This document shows positions 43,795-54,361 of a stretch of 64,000 nucleotides of DNA, one piece after another. The DNA comes from Gigaspora rosea (Eukaryota > Glomeromycota > Glomeromycetes > Diversisporales > Gigasporaceae). The position numbers and the translations under genes were made by a program. The stretch is taken from the NCBI GenBank assembly GCA_003550325.1, contig QKWP01000501.1, positions 204,610 to 268,609 of the forward strand, given 5' to 3'. Position 1 is the stretch's first letter, and the number at the start of each line of letters is the position of its first letter. Under the pieces are notes generated by a model. That model worked only from the letters and a program-made list of their open reading frames with translations, was not told the origin of the DNA and ran no database searches.

Positions 43795-44299
43795 TTTCCA
43801 AATCGGATCAAAAAATGCAATCGATTAATCGGATAAAAATTTTTTTAATAATCGATTAAAAATCGATTGTACCAACTAATCGATCAATCGATTAGTTGGT
43901 ACAATCGATTAATCGATTAATCGATTAATCGACTAACCGATTAATCGATTAATCGATTAATCGATTAAATCGATTGATTGATTGCAACAACTAATCGATT
44001 AATCGACTAATCGATTACTATAGTGAATAAATACCAACTTTTTTGAGCGAAGAAATAGTTAAAAAAAGTTTTTCATATATTTCGATTGATCGATTAATCG
44101 ATTAATCAGGTTAATCGATTAATCGATTGATCAATTAATCGATTAATTGGGTTAATCGATTAATCGATTGATCGATTAATCGATTGATCGATTAATCGAT
44201 TAATCGGATTAATCGATTAATCGCATATTTGAAAAGCCAATCGATTAATCGTCGATTAATCGATTAATCCGATTAATCGATTTTCGATTTGGAACACTA
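43795..44299. mobile_element. hAT-type miniature element filled with AATCGATT repeats
   Basis: Right end GATTTGGAACACTA (inverse of TAGTGTTCCAAATC); the left end begins TTTCCAAATC and has lost the first few bases. Perfect 8-bp duplication GTTTTAGA at 43787-43794 and 44300-44307. The interior is dozens of TTAATCGATTAATCGA words. Confidence 0.8.
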
Positions 44300-44307
44300 G
44301 TTTTAGA

Positions 44308-45439
44308 TTATAAATGATCTAGAGTTAATCCATCAACTTCATTCCATTACCCTATACGTCATATCCAGTGTTGGGCAATTGGAACATTGAACTTATAATT
44401 CCAATTGGAATATAAGTCCAATTCCAGTTTAAATTATTGGACTTATAAGGGTGACCGGTTTCGGCGGTATGAATTTTGCAGATCTGACTTGAGCGACTGT
44501 TTAGAACAGCAATATATATTTACTAGGGATGTGATCCTGCTTAAATTGGTTAGTTCGTGCTTCGAAACCCGACCGAACACTGTTTCGAAGCACACACAAA
44601 AACTGGATTTCAAACTCTGCTTTAAATCCAGTTATACACATGAAATATTAATTATGTTTGCCCAACATGTTAGTTTAAACAGCTGTTTAGAATACATGCA
44701 TAAATTCATATTGAATATTTGCATAATACATATTAATCGTTATTACATATACTACAAGCAGGGGTACCGAATAATTGATTGTGAAGGCAATTATTTGGTC
44801 TCAATTAATTGATTGGTGGCGTGGCAATTTTTGCCGCAGTTTGTAAATGTGATAACTTACTGATCTTGACGTCAGAATTATCTCAATTAAGTTCGGCACG
44901 CGTACCATTAAAACATAATGCTCATGCCCATATCTGGAACTATGTTTAATTGCGCACATACTGGCACTTGTAGCGCCCTAAACTCCAATACACGTGTAAT
45001 AATTGCCAACAATAATGCCATTTTTAAAAATGCATACCTCGAGTTGCCATCTTTTAGAGTCCGATTTATTACATCTTCCATTTACTAATAACTTTAAGGT
45101 CACCGTTTTACCATCAAAGAAAAATGTTTGAACATTATTTGATTTAATAGCATCCTCTTTAAGCGTTTCGTAGGGTAGTATTGCTATATTTTACTTATTA
45201 GATAAATTTCGAACGATTTCATAAATTGCTGTCATTATTGTAAAACGTATTTTAGAATTTTTTGGAGAAGCTCAAAATTATTTAACTGGTTTATTGTCAT
45301 GTATATTAGTAGGTATTAGGATTCATCATAACTGGGATGGAAATTAATGCTTATTCTGTTTTATTTATATGGCCATTCGATCTTCAAATTGCGCGCTCAC
45401 ACCGCGTACATACAGTAACATACAATAACCAAATTAACC
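44308..45439. other. Intergenic, no gene called
   Basis: A 135-codon plus-strand frame at 44405-44812 lacks an ATG at its start, begins within TTCCAATTGGAA repeats and shows no domain, so it is not called. TACTAGGGATGTGATCC near 44520 resembles a hAT-type end without a partner. Confidence 0.35.
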
Positions 45440-45905
45440 TGATATATATTTCTGGATTTTTTGTTGACACGTCTTTTGTTTTGATATAAACATATGATTT
45501 CGATAAATTAGGAAAAATTACGTCATTTCAAAAAAGGAATACCCGGTAGGACCGTGAGCAATGCACCAATTAGGTGGTGGTATTCCTTTTTTTGAAATGA
45601 TATTTTATAGTTATTGTATTGGTTGTAGTGAATAACCCAGTACACACGGGTTCATATTCCGTGCCGAAGGCACGGGATTTAAATATGAACCCGTGTGTGT
45701 AACGGGTAACACCCATATAATAACTATTTTATTGCACGGTGTCTGACGTAACAATCCCGTGCCAATAAGTTAATGAAAAAAGCACGGGTTGTCACATAAG
45801 ACCCGTGCAATAAGCGCAAATTACGTAATTTTTCCTAATCTATCAATATCATATGTTCATATCAAAACAAAAGACGTGTCAAAAAAAAAATCAAGAAATA
45901 TATAT
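45440..45905. repeat. Foldback element with three GC-rich hairpins
   Basis: Arms of about 100 bases (GACACGTCTTTTGTTTTGAT... inverted at 45850-45900) enclose three further hairpins: GGAATACC...GGTATTCC, GGGTTCATATTCCGTGCC with its inverse around GAA, and GCACGGGTTGTCACATAAGA with CCCGTGC. The density of secondary structure is unusual. Confidence 0.65.
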
Positions 45906-46079
45906 AAGGATCTCTTTTTGACTTACTCAACTCCTTACACTTTTCACTCACACATTTTTATATTTTTAATTTAATTTATAAACTTTTACTATTTTTTCAT
46001 AATATTTATGTTAAATTATACACACTTCTTTTTTTTTTTTTTTAGTTAAAAGCATTTTCTATTTATGTATTTCTTATAC

Positions 46080-46320
46080 TCGCCGATATGCCGTCATTAA
46101 AAGATAAGTAGCGATCTCCCGTTAATATATAACACACCGCCTCTAAGCGCTCCTGGATCCATGCGGTAGTAAGCACAGCGGATACACGTGATTCGTAGGG
46201 GGAGACTATTTGAAGGCCGTTGGGATATATTGTTGGGATAATCCGTTGGGATGGTTTTCAGGACATAGTCTCTCACTACCAAGTGTTGACAGTAGGCGTC
46301 TTGTGAGGCACCCAATGGTC
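46080..46320. other. GC-richer island of unknown nature
   Basis: About 240 bases near 45-50% GC in a much more AT-rich setting, with repeated CGTTGGGAT words (46218-46252). Frames are open on the minus strand (73 codons) but show no domain. It could be a structured RNA, a fragment of organellar or rDNA type, or part of an old element. Confidence 0.25.
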
Positions 46321-46369
46321 TCTTCGATTACTTAAAAATTCTAAACTTTTATTAGGTCAAAAATTCGTC

Positions 46370-46460
46370 TCCGTTAGAGTTTGGTTTTGTTTTATTTCTT
46401 TTATAAGTTAGAACTAGCTTTCACTTATAAAAATAAAACATCCAAACTCTCGTCGATTGG
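46370..46460. repeat. Hairpin
   Basis: AGAGTTTGGTTTTGTTTTAT and its inverse ATAAAACATCCAAACTCT flank CTTATAAAAG-like arms. Confidence 0.55.
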
Positions 46461-46519
46461 TTCGGCGTTATTTGAAGAAATTTAATATTTTGGAATTATC
46501 ATGTATTAAATTATAATTT

Positions 46520-46580
46520 GTATTATTTTTTATAATTTTAAATTATTTTTTATAATTTTAAATTATTTTTTATAATTTTA
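46520..46580. repeat. Short tandem repeat
   Basis: Three copies of AAATTATTTTTTATAATTTT. Confidence 0.7.
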
Positions 46581-46830
46581 AATTATCGTTATGTCATGTA
46601 AATAAGCTTAATATTACATCAATATTAATAAAATTTGAAGTACAAACTATATATTATTCTATACATAAAAAAAAAAATTGTTCAGATATATTGTGTGATT
46701 AAAAAAAATTGGTCAAGTAAATTTTTAATTTGTGATCTAAGTGTGTGAAAAAAATATGATAATAATTATGACGATTGTAATCAACGTCACAATGATACGA
46801 GCTGAATCAATAAGTTACATATCTACATAG

Positions 46831-47924
46831 CAGAGTTGGGACCCGAAACTGGTTTCGGGTAGGTCTAAATCCGAAACCCTTTCGGATTTTTTTAAAAAAC
46901 TCCGAAACCCCGAAACCCGAAATCCCGAAACTATAATCCGAAACTCCGAAACCTAAAACTATAAAATTATAATTCAAAATTTTCAAAATTTATAATATAT
47001 AACTTATATTTTATTTTTTATAATATGGTGAAGCAAATGTGTAAATGCGAACTTCGAATATTGCACTTCACTGAGCATGTGTAGTACTTCTATATCCGGA
47101 CAACATCTGCTATTATTATGAATTACTGTTTATCCTGTGATCTGTTAATGTGACTAATACACCATTATCATAAGACATCTGACGATTAAAAAAAAATAAA
47201 TAAATGCGATTATCCATATGAATAAAATTACAAATGCCATAACTACCAATAGTAATATATGCTTTTTTAGACGTAAATATCGGTGGCCCGATACAAATTT
47301 GCATATCTATTCGCTCAATCTTTGGCATTTTTCATTTTTCTAGGATTTTTATTGGGGTGATTAAATGATAATCTCTGATTATCAAAGATGAGAACGAAAG
47401 AATTTGTTAATCATTAACGCCCTCTTAAATTGTGAAATCTGAATTTTCCAAATTTGCTTCTGGGTTTGATTATCAAATATATACAAATTATTGAGCACAG
47501 CTAAAGTCAATCAAATGTTTCACGAATTTGAAAGCGGGTTTATAATGTTCTTAAGTGCAAATGCAAGAACAAAAATAATTGTTCCGTAATAGATATAAAA
47601 ACATGATATTAATAAAAATTAGTGAATATATTAGCAAATACTAAGAAAAAATTACATTCCACTAAAGATTTAGCCAGATTTTTCCATTTTTCGTAAACTT
47701 TGGCAGAAGTTTAGTTTTTGAGATTTCGGGCATAGTTTTAGAGTTTCGGGTAGGTTTCGGGTAGGTTTCGGGTAGGGTTTCGGGTAGGGTTTTGTGTTTC
47801 GGGTTTCGGAAGAGGTTTCGGGTTTCGGAAGATGGTTTCGAGTTTCGAAAAAGGTTTCGGGTACCTATAATCCGAAACCCGAAACTTTCGGATTTGGCCA
47901 AAAAGGTTTCGGGTCCCAACTCTA
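46831..47924. mobile_element. 1.1-kb hAT-type element with TTTCGGGTA repeats
   Basis: Left CAGAGTTGGGACCCGAAAC, right inverse GTTTCGGGTCCCAACTCTA. Perfect 8-bp duplication CTACATAG at 46823-46830 and 47925-47932. Subterminal zones are CCGAAACC words (left) and GGTTTCGGGTA words (right), which create a fortuitous 85-codon frame at 47662-47919. A 70-codon minus-strand frame in the middle (47116-47328, MPKIERIDMQICIGPPIFTS...) looks protein-like and may be a captured gene fragment. Confidence 0.88.
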
Positions 47925-48188
47925 CTACATAGTCGATTCGATTATCAAAAATCTATAAAACTTAATTTTGGATTTGTACGTTTTTGAATAGTTGTATCCA
48001 AAAAACGTGAGCAGGGTGTGAGAAACTGTCATGACATTATGTCATTTCTGTTATGTGCAGATTACTAAAATATGCATTGCATTCATAATTATCCACGTGA
48101 TAAATATCATAATGTTAAAAGTTCTCTAACATACACAGTATATTGGAATTATTCATTCAAGTTGGCATGCAGTCATCAGACCGAAAAG

Positions 48189-48315
48189 ATGGCTAAGCAA
48201 GGAAGCAAATGCTTACCAAATACACCGGCCAACAGCAAAGAACAGCATCGTAGGAAAAAAAATATAAAGTTCAGACATGGTTTCTATCAGCTTCCGGATC
48301 CGGCAATCGTGAGGT
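48189..48315 (+). CDS. Possible first exon or broken gene start
   Basis: ATG at 48189 opens MAKQGSKCLPNTPANSKEQH then RRKKNIKFRHGFYQLPDPAIVR; the frame also extends upstream to an ATG at 48072. The basic run RRKK suggests a nuclear or DNA-contacting protein. The frame ends at GAG|GTAAAG, which may be a splice donor, but is also where the element 48316-48540 begins, so the insertion may have cut the gene. The rest was not found. Family unknown. Confidence 0.35.
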
Positions 48316-48540
48316 AAAGCCACGCAAAGTTGTTTTTCGGTTTGCATTATCCGCCGACCCATTTTTTCGATTTTTGCCATTTATTTTTTTTCCGCTATTC
48401 TCATCCGGTGTTACCTGATAGAGAGAGACCTTTAATTTCCCGTAATTGTCCGATAGGACTGACGGAAAAAATATGACTTTGCCCCAATTTTTTTTTGATT
48501 CTTTGTTGTGCAAAATGAAAAACCAACTTTGCGTAGCCTT
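48316..48540. mobile_element. Inverted-repeat element with GCCACGCAAAGTTG ends
   Basis: AAAGCCACGCAAAGTTG at the left, inverse CAACTTTGCGTAGCCTT at the right. Collinear with 17411-17750 (CATCCGGTGT, TTTCCCGTAAT, ATAGGACTGAC). Confidence 0.65.
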
Positions 48541-48556
48541 AGATGTGAACCTAACT

Positions 48557-50560
48557 TTATTCTAATTGCTTATTTATTTGGCTATTATTTGGCAATAGGT
48601 GGCACCATTTATATTTTTCCTTAACAAATGCCTTTTGTCCATCCTTTTCAACCCTTATTCCAAAATTGTAACAATATCCAAGTTCATGTATTGCAGTAAC
48701 ATTTCCCATCTCAGCGGATTTTTGAAACAAATGAATCATCCTTTTCTATTCCTATTCCGCTAGATGGCAACGACCAAGGCTATACATACCACCCATCTCA
48801 GCAGATTTTTGATAATGGATGAATGCCTTAGATTCATCTTTTTCAATCCCAACTCCTACCCGATAAAAATGCCCAACTTGTTCCATTGCAATAGCATTTC
48901 CCATTTCGGCAGATTTTTTAATAATAAAAAAATGTCTTATAAATATTATTTTTCAACCTTTATTCTATTTTGATAATAGTATCGAAGATCATTTATTGTA
49001 GTAGCATTTCCCATTTCAACATATTTTTGATGATGAATAAGTGTCATCGCATCAGCATCTCCCATTTTAGCAGATTTTTGATAGTGAATGAATGCTTTAT
49101 ATTCATTCTTTTCAACTCCTATTCCATGCTGATAATAACTTCCTATTTGAGCTAATGCAAAAATGTCCCCATCTCCGCAGATGAAAACTCCGTCCTTTTC
49201 GACTACAATTCCAAATCTATAACAATTCTCGACTTGTCTTATTGCAGCAGCATTTCCCATCTCAGCAGATCTTTGAAAATAAACTAATGCCCGATATTCA
49301 TCTTTTTCAATCCCCATTCCATATTGATAACAAAATCCAATTTGTGTTATTGCAATAACATTTCCTAATTCAGCAGATCTCTGGTAATGAATGAATGCGC
49401 TATGTTCATTCTTTTCAACCCCTATTCCAAATTCGTAACAATATCCAAGGTTATATATTGCATCTACATTTCCCATCTCTGCAGATTTTAGATAATAAAT
49501 AAATGCCTTCTGTTTATCAGCTTTAACACCAATTCTATCTTTATAACAGTTACCAAGTACGAATATTCCATGAGAATAACCCATACTGGAGGACTTTTGA
49601 TAATAAATAAATGCCATATGTTCATTCTTTTCAACTCCTATTTCAAATTCGTAACAATATCCAAGGTTATATATTGCATCAACATCTCCCATTTCGGCAG
49701 ATTTTTGACAATAGATGAATGCTCTACGTTTATCTTTTTCAATCCCAATCCCATTAAGATAACAATGCGCAACAGCGTTTATTCCATTAGCATGCCCCAT
49801 CACGGCAGATTTTTGAAAAATTAATGAACGCCTTATATTTATTCTCTTCAATCCCAATTCCTTTTTCATAACATCCAACATTATTTATTCCTTAGCGTCT
49901 CCTATCTCGGCAGATTTTTGATAAATAAATGAATGCTTTGTGTTCATCCTTTTCAATTCCAACTCCCTTTTCATAACAACCTCCAATACAATTAATTCCA
50001 TTAACATTTCCCATTTCAGCTGATTTTTGATAATAAACGAATGCCTTATGTTCATCCTTTTTAACTCCGTTTCCAAGTCGGTAACAATGCCCAACTTGTT
50101 CCATTGCAATAGCATCTCCCATCTCAGCGGATTTCTGATAGTAAGTACCGGTAAATGTTTTATATTCATCTTTTTCGACCCCTATACCATTTTGATAACA
50201 ACATCCAACATGAACCATTGCAATAGCATTTCCTAATTCGGAAGATTTCTGAAAATAAATTGATGCCTTATGTTCATCTTTTTTAACACCGATTCCATTT
50301 TGATAACAAACTCCATTGCAATACTGTAGCATTTCCTAATTTGGAAGATTTCTGAAAATAAATTAATGCCTTATATTCATTTGTTTTAACCCCGATTCCA
50401 TTTAAATAATTGCATCCAAGAATAAGAGGGTCTAATTGCTGATTTTTATGACGAAATATGCCACTACAAATCTTCTTAACTTGTTTCTTGAACATGAGAA
50501 AAAAAAAGCGAAATTCAAATACGTATTTTACTAGGAACGAGATATGTGATATGAAGAGAG
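48557..50560 (-). pseudogene. Sel1-repeat protein gene, broken
   Basis: About 16 tandem Sel1-like repeats of 36 codons, consensus GYCYENGIGVEKDEHKAFIY then YQKSAEMGNA.AI..L. Such solenoids mediate protein-protein contacts. The reading frame changes near 50310, 49900, 48950 and 48740, and units near 49180 and 49050 are shortened. The first unit is at about 50420, and the upstream start is unclear because a solo LTR begins at 50574. Units 8 and 10 (about 49650 and 49440) are nearly identical in DNA, so a two-repeat block was duplicated recently. No kinase follows; the sequence ends at 48557 close to the element 48316-48540. The longest unbroken piece (48946-49881) still spells some eight good repeats. 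Confidence 0.82.
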
Positions 50561-50573
50561 AAAATGTTTGTGC

Positions 50574-51072
50574 TGTCACGGGCTAAAAGGTAGATCAACG
50601 AAATCAGGCGCAGTAAACCCGTGATCAAAGAAGCAAGAAACCTAAAGAAAGAAATCAAGAATTAATCAATAGTTAACGATATAGAATACTATTAAACATA
50701 GTCATCGTTGTTATAATCATATAATACTTATCATCATATACCCCTTAGTTATAGTGATTATACCGGGATTCTTCCGTGATGAGAGATCACTGATCCTACC
50801 GTGATCCTAAATGATGAAAGATCGATCTATCCCCAAACCTCATTAATTAATTAGTTTAGTATTAATTATAAAAGGTCTGTAATTTCCCTCTTGTAAAATA
50901 GATCTCATCCTCCGATATTCTTGACCTAATCCCTATAATCAAATTACCGCTATAAATTCTTTTAATAAATTATTGTCAAATCACCGACGGCACGCCTCTG
51001 GCGAGTTGCCTCATCATCTAAATTCTATATTTTCGTATATAAGTTAATAAACCTACGATTCTGCCCGTAACA
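50574..51072. mobile_element. Solo LTR (fossil of an LTR retrotransposon)
   Basis: 499 bases running from TGTCACGGGC to GCCCGTAACA, the TG...CA layout with inverted tips, flanked by a 4-bp duplication GTGC (50570-50573 and 51073-51076). No internal retroelement sequence is attached, so it was left by recombination between two LTRs. The lineage (Ty3 or Ty1 type) cannot be read from the LTR alone. Confidence 0.65.
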
Positions 51073-51076
51073 GTGC

Positions 51077-51429
51077 AAATTCGTGAATTTGATTGGATAT
51101 TCTTTTTCACAAGTATCCATACTATGTTGCAGTCAAACATCTCTAAATGCAATGCAACGAAACAATTTAACCAAACGTGCTATAAAAATTTTTTACTGTT
51201 TTGTCTTTATTGCACTTTTAAATTAATGCGACAAATAATTTTTATGAATTCTATGAATTCCGCATATTACAATTATCACCAAAAATAATAGTAAAATACA
51301 AAATGAATGATTTTGCGAATTCTGTGAATTCTGCATATTACATTTGTTTAAAGCAATACAGAATTCATAGGATTCTCGAAAATAATTTGTCACACTAGTT
51401 TAAAAGAACGATAGATTTGTATATCCCAT
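51077..51429. other. Intergenic with GAATTC-rich words
   Basis: GAATTCTATGAATTCCGCATATTAC and diverged copies near 51240-51380; no gene. Confidence 0.35.
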
Positions 51430-51840
51430 ACTGTACATTGTGAAAGGTGTGGAAGGACGGACTCGGGATGATTGGATCTCATAGATAAAGCGCAATCTAA
51501 TATAAAGGCTACTCGTAAAAAGATTTGGCCCGAGAATCCGAAAACTTGCTACTAGCATCTCGAGGGCTATCGTTAGGTGTCTTTATTTAATGTAGTTCTT
51601 ATTTTTTTTTTTTAATTATATGTGATCGATAGGTTTCTATACATTATAGATAGTACTGTATTAGGCTTTGCTACTACAATTAGAATCTTCAAGCATCAGA
51701 AGGACCATTAATCCCACCATTTGAATCCCAGAGGCGCCTTACAATTATTTTTAAAGAATCTTCACCCTGAACAAAACCCGAGTTAACATTTATTAAATGC
51801 TTTTCTCATACCCGAACCTTATGGCTTTAGTAAGGGGCGA
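51430..51840. repeat. Dispersed repeat, second copy of 20055-20480
   Basis: See the shared word order at 20055. Poly-T near 51610 interrupts this copy. Confidence 0.45.
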
Positions 51841-51971
51841 TGGACCTTAATTACTACAGAATACTGCAGAATACACAAAAATGCCACAGAATTCTAAAGG
51901 AAACACACTTAATCGTATGTGGAAACCGAAACTTATCTTACCAAATCCTAAAGTTTCAGGTTTCAGATTTA

Positions 51972-52113
51972 CAGCTGTTTTCATAAATTCTGGGACAACT
52001 GATAAAAATTGATCAGCCGAATTCGATAAGTTTTTGAATTCGCAATTTCGATAATACCGAATTATCGAATTCGGCCGAAATAATTTTTGTCCCAAAATTT
52101 ATGAAAACAGTTG
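51972..52113. mobile_element. TA-target miniature element CAGCTGTTTTCA
   Basis: Ends CAGCTGTTTTCATAAA and TTTATGAAAACAGTTG with TA at 51970-51971 and 52114-52115. The centre is TTCGATAA/TTATCGAA words. The same end begins again at 63981 at the window edge. Confidence 0.65.
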
Positions 52114-52115
52114 TA

Positions 52116-53600
52116 ATATATTCCTAAACTCAAAGCTTATCCGAAATCTCAATATCCCGAAGCCTGCAACTGCTAAAATTTAAATTTTGTATAGTGTACA
52201 TAACTTATTTTTAATTAAGTAATATTATCATTAAAATTATCCCGGATGATTTTCTTAAAAATTATCCATAATCATCTGACATATAAACAATCAATGATAA
52301 TCGATATATATTTTTTTTATAAATGTTTAATACTACAGTACTAGCCTTTTTATTTATTTTATTTTATTTTTATTTAACAGTTAATTGGACGATATCATTG
52401 GAGTCGTTGTCGGAGCCATCGCCGGAATCGTCATGGGTTTGTGATTTCACTGAGACTTTTGGTTGTTATTGGGGGTTGTGATTTCGCCAGGGCTTTTGGT
52501 CATTGTTGGTGGTTATTATTTCTCCGGGGCTTTCAGTGTTGGAGGACATCATTGGTGGTTATGATTTCATCATAGTATCGTCAGTAGTTGTGATTCATTA
52601 TGGAGTTCTGTCATCTATTTTGCATCTTGGAGTTATTATTATTGTGATTTTGTCACATCGTTGTTGGTGCTCTGTAGTGTTCCATTAGTTGGATAGTTGA
52701 TTAGTTGGATAGTTTGTTGCTAAGTTGTATAAAAAAATATGAATTCGTAATATATTGGTACCTTATATTCACCGCCAATTCTATGTGATGATACCACTGG
52801 TTCTGTAGCTAGTACTATACGTTTGTTAACTACAAAAAATTGGATTTCCTTTTTGGTTTGCATTATTATTATACATCTCTTGCTAGTATTATGCTTAATT
52901 CGTAACTTTAGTATAAATTGGGACTAGACTTTTTAGGAAGTGTTAAGCCTGAATCTATAGGTTTCCTAATATAGTTGTCAATACTATGTATTAATACTAT
53001 ATCTAGTCATTTATCCAATTATATTATAATTACCTTAACCTCGATGGGTTAATGTTCGGGTGGCGATAATTTTGTTGGAGGACAATATCATTGAAAAAGA
53101 TCATACGATACTTCTTTAGTGATACCTATACAAGTATATAATGCTAGTTCCCCTCTGATGTTAAAGTAGGAGATGTATGCCCTTTGAACTCTTCTTCTAA
53201 TAAAGAGATTTCTCACAAATTGTTCCCCACTAGTAAATTGCTTGTTTTAATACGCATTTACCATGAATATATGATAATCGTCAGAATCTTGTTTCATCTC
53301 GATAACCAGTATCACTTATAAAGTGTGACCATAATTTCAAATCTAATGGTTACTATCCCAATAGCTCTAACCGGCGGATCTGATATCTTCCAACTAGATA
53401 GTAACACCAGAGATATATAGAAATACTCTTTTTATAAATAATTATTTTTTAAAGTATTACCTTTTTTATAACTATTATTTTTATAAAGATTTTAAGTAAT
53501 TAGAGTTTCTATAAAAAAACAAAAATTAAAAAAAATAAAAATTATAAAAAAAATAAAATTATAAAAATTTTTATAAAAATTTTATAAAAATAAAATATCT
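52116..53600. other. Intergenic with a degenerate 38-base tandem repeat and a membrane-helix relic
   Basis: 52390-52445 could encode DDIIGVVVGAIAGIVMG, a glycine-rich membrane helix of the kind found in fungal surface proteins, but the frame is closed on both sides. 52430-52600 has three to four copies of GGTTGTGATTTCNCCRGGGC plus TTTTGGTCATTG. No gene called; possibly a decayed one. Confidence 0.3.
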
Positions 53601-53609
53601 AAAGTTTGT

Positions 53610-53700
53610 AGTTATATAGCTTATTGGTTAAGCTTCCAAACTCTTATAGACAAGATTGATAGTTCAAGTTAGACTGGAAGCAAAATGCTTTATAATCAAA
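53610..53700 (+). repeat. tRNA-derived SINE-like head
   Basis: TATAGCTTATTGGTTAAGC fits a polymerase III A box (TRGCNNARYNGG), and ATAGTTCAAGTTAGAC lies about 35 bases on, where a B box should be. The arms do not pair as in a working tRNA. AT-rich sequence follows. Confidence 0.4.
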
Positions 53701-53981
53701 AATGTAACTATAATTAAATATAAAGCTTATAAAAGCCCAAATAAAGTATAAATCTAAATTAAAAATTCCTAAAAGAAAATTGTACTATAGAGAAAAGGTA
53801 CAATATATAATAGCAAATATTAAAAAAAGTTCTATTAAACAAGAAGATTGTATATATAAAGAGTTTGGCTTGTATATAAAAAAATATATAAATTAAAAAT
53901 AGCATTAAAGTACCAAGCTAGTAGTATAGTAATATAAACAAAGAGTACAATAGTATTGCAAATATATACTAATATTAAAAC

Positions 53982-54189
53982 TAGTGATTTAAACTATATG
54001 GTTTTAGTTAGCTAGCTTAGCTAGCCAACTAAATTATCAGCTAAATAGCTAGCTAATAGCTTTTTAAAATTTATTAGGTTCTTATATAATAGTTAGCTTT
54101 TAGTTATATTAGCTAGCCAATTATATTATATTAGTAGCTTAGCTAATTAAGCTGATATAGGCAGCTGTTTTAACTAGCTTAAATTACTA
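53982..54189. mobile_element. hAT miniature element with GCTAGCTAA body
   Basis: Left TAGTGATTTAAACTA, right TAGCTTAAATTACTA. Flanks ATTAAAAC and ATCAAAAT match in 6 of 8. The interior is AGCTAGCTAA words in both senses; the same family as 54634-54908. Confidence 0.7.
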
Positions 54190-54361
54190 ATCAAAATACC
54201 AACTAATTTGAATAAAAACTAAAAATAGTATCTGTGTATCTGTACTATGAACCTTGTTAGGAGTAACAATATCATAAAATATAGTTTGTACTCTACTAAT
54301 ATATAAAAGATTTTATTAATATATATAGCATAGCACAAAACTACTTTTAAATATTTAAGTA

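Noticed and set aside
44405-44812. 135-codon plus-strand frame
   Set aside because: No ATG at its start, begins in an inverted repeat, no domain; judged fortuitous.
47662-47919. 85-codon frame rich in RNSETRNLFRNP words
   Set aside because: Translation of the TTTCGGG subterminal repeats of the hAT element.
50283-50579. Apparent start of the Sel1 gene at 50579
   Set aside because: The codon there is GTG, inside the tip of the solo LTR; the true start is not visible.
53610-53700. A functional tRNA gene
   Set aside because: A- and B-box-like words are present but the acceptor and T arms do not pair.
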